Shown piece by piece: positions 5,405 to 5,470 of a stretch of DNA of 5,470 nucleotides. This DNA comes from an uncultured Pirellulaceae bacterium. GTDB lineage: Bacteria; Planctomycetota; Planctomycetia; Pirellulales; Pirellulaceae. The position numbers were made by a program, and so were the translations under genes. Every line of letters begins with the position of its first letter. Within the stretch, counting starts at the first letter, position 1. The stretch is taken from NCBI GenBank assembly GCA_947258905.1, contig CAMYKF010000147.1, positions 1 through 5,470 on the forward strand, written 5' to 3'. The notes beneath the pieces were generated by a model, which saw nothing but the letters and a program-made list of their open reading frames with translations, did no database searches and was not told the origin of the DNA.

Positions 5405-5410
5405 CCCCTT
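5405..5410 (-). promoter_or_regulatory. Shine-Dalgarno-like AAGGGG before the small basic ORF
   Basis: Read on the minus strand, AAGGGG lies 10 nt before the ATG at 5394. It is the best ribosome-site match next to any start in the window, and it supports the ATG at 5394 over the internal ATG encoding MQHIGD. The match to the anti-Shine-Dalgarno is partial. No convincing promoter was seen in the remaining bases to 5470. Confidence 0.35.
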
Positions 5411-5470
5411 GTTACTCAACCTCAAGTCCATGCCGGGCGGTGTTTGCCTGACTTAAGAGATTTTTCGCGG

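Overview
The window reads as an ordinary bacterial chromosome segment, most likely from a planctomycete (Pirellulales-like). That assignment is inference. It rests on the residue pattern of the RNase G/E protein, an HPr that keeps the Ser46 regulatory site, weak or absent Shine-Dalgarno sequences, moderately high GC, and intergenic spaces full of short GC-rich palindromic repeats of a kind I associate with planctomycete genomes. No database search was possible.

Layout from left to right. (1) Positions 1-261 (+) are the 3' part of an HPr phosphocarrier gene; the window opens at the codon equivalent to Arg17, two codons after the active-site His. A 13-pair stem-loop follows the stop codon directly. 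(2) Positions 262-577 are a gene-free leader with a weak promoter candidate and a perfect 6-bp hairpin 33 nt before the next start. (3) Positions 578-2164 (+) encode a complete 528-residue ribonuclease G/E with all catalytic, 5'-sensor and zinc-link residues. (4) Positions 2165-2684 are a 520-bp space between convergent genes, holding three palindromic repeat elements and no credible gene. (5) Positions 2685-4700 (-) encode a 671-residue DinG/YoaA-type superfamily 2 helicase in which the first iron-sulfur cysteine is replaced by serine. (6) Positions 4701-5178 are another repeat-rich space, including a 313-bp segment bounded by near-perfect 21-bp inverted repeats, which looks like a non-autonomous mobile element. 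(7) Positions 5179-5394 (-) are a possible 71-residue basic small protein whose last codons lie in a palindrome.

The genes do not form an obvious pathway. HPr (carbon or regulatory phosphorelay), RNase G/E (RNA processing and decay) and the helicase (DNA repair) are housekeeping functions. The HPr and RNase genes run in the same direction but are separated by 316 bp with a stem-loop, so they may be separate transcription units. I did not find a new defence, mobile or biosynthetic system. The points most worth a second look are the helicase cysteine loss, the inverted-repeat-bounded segment, the palindromic pair between the convergent genes, and the structured leader of the RNase gene.
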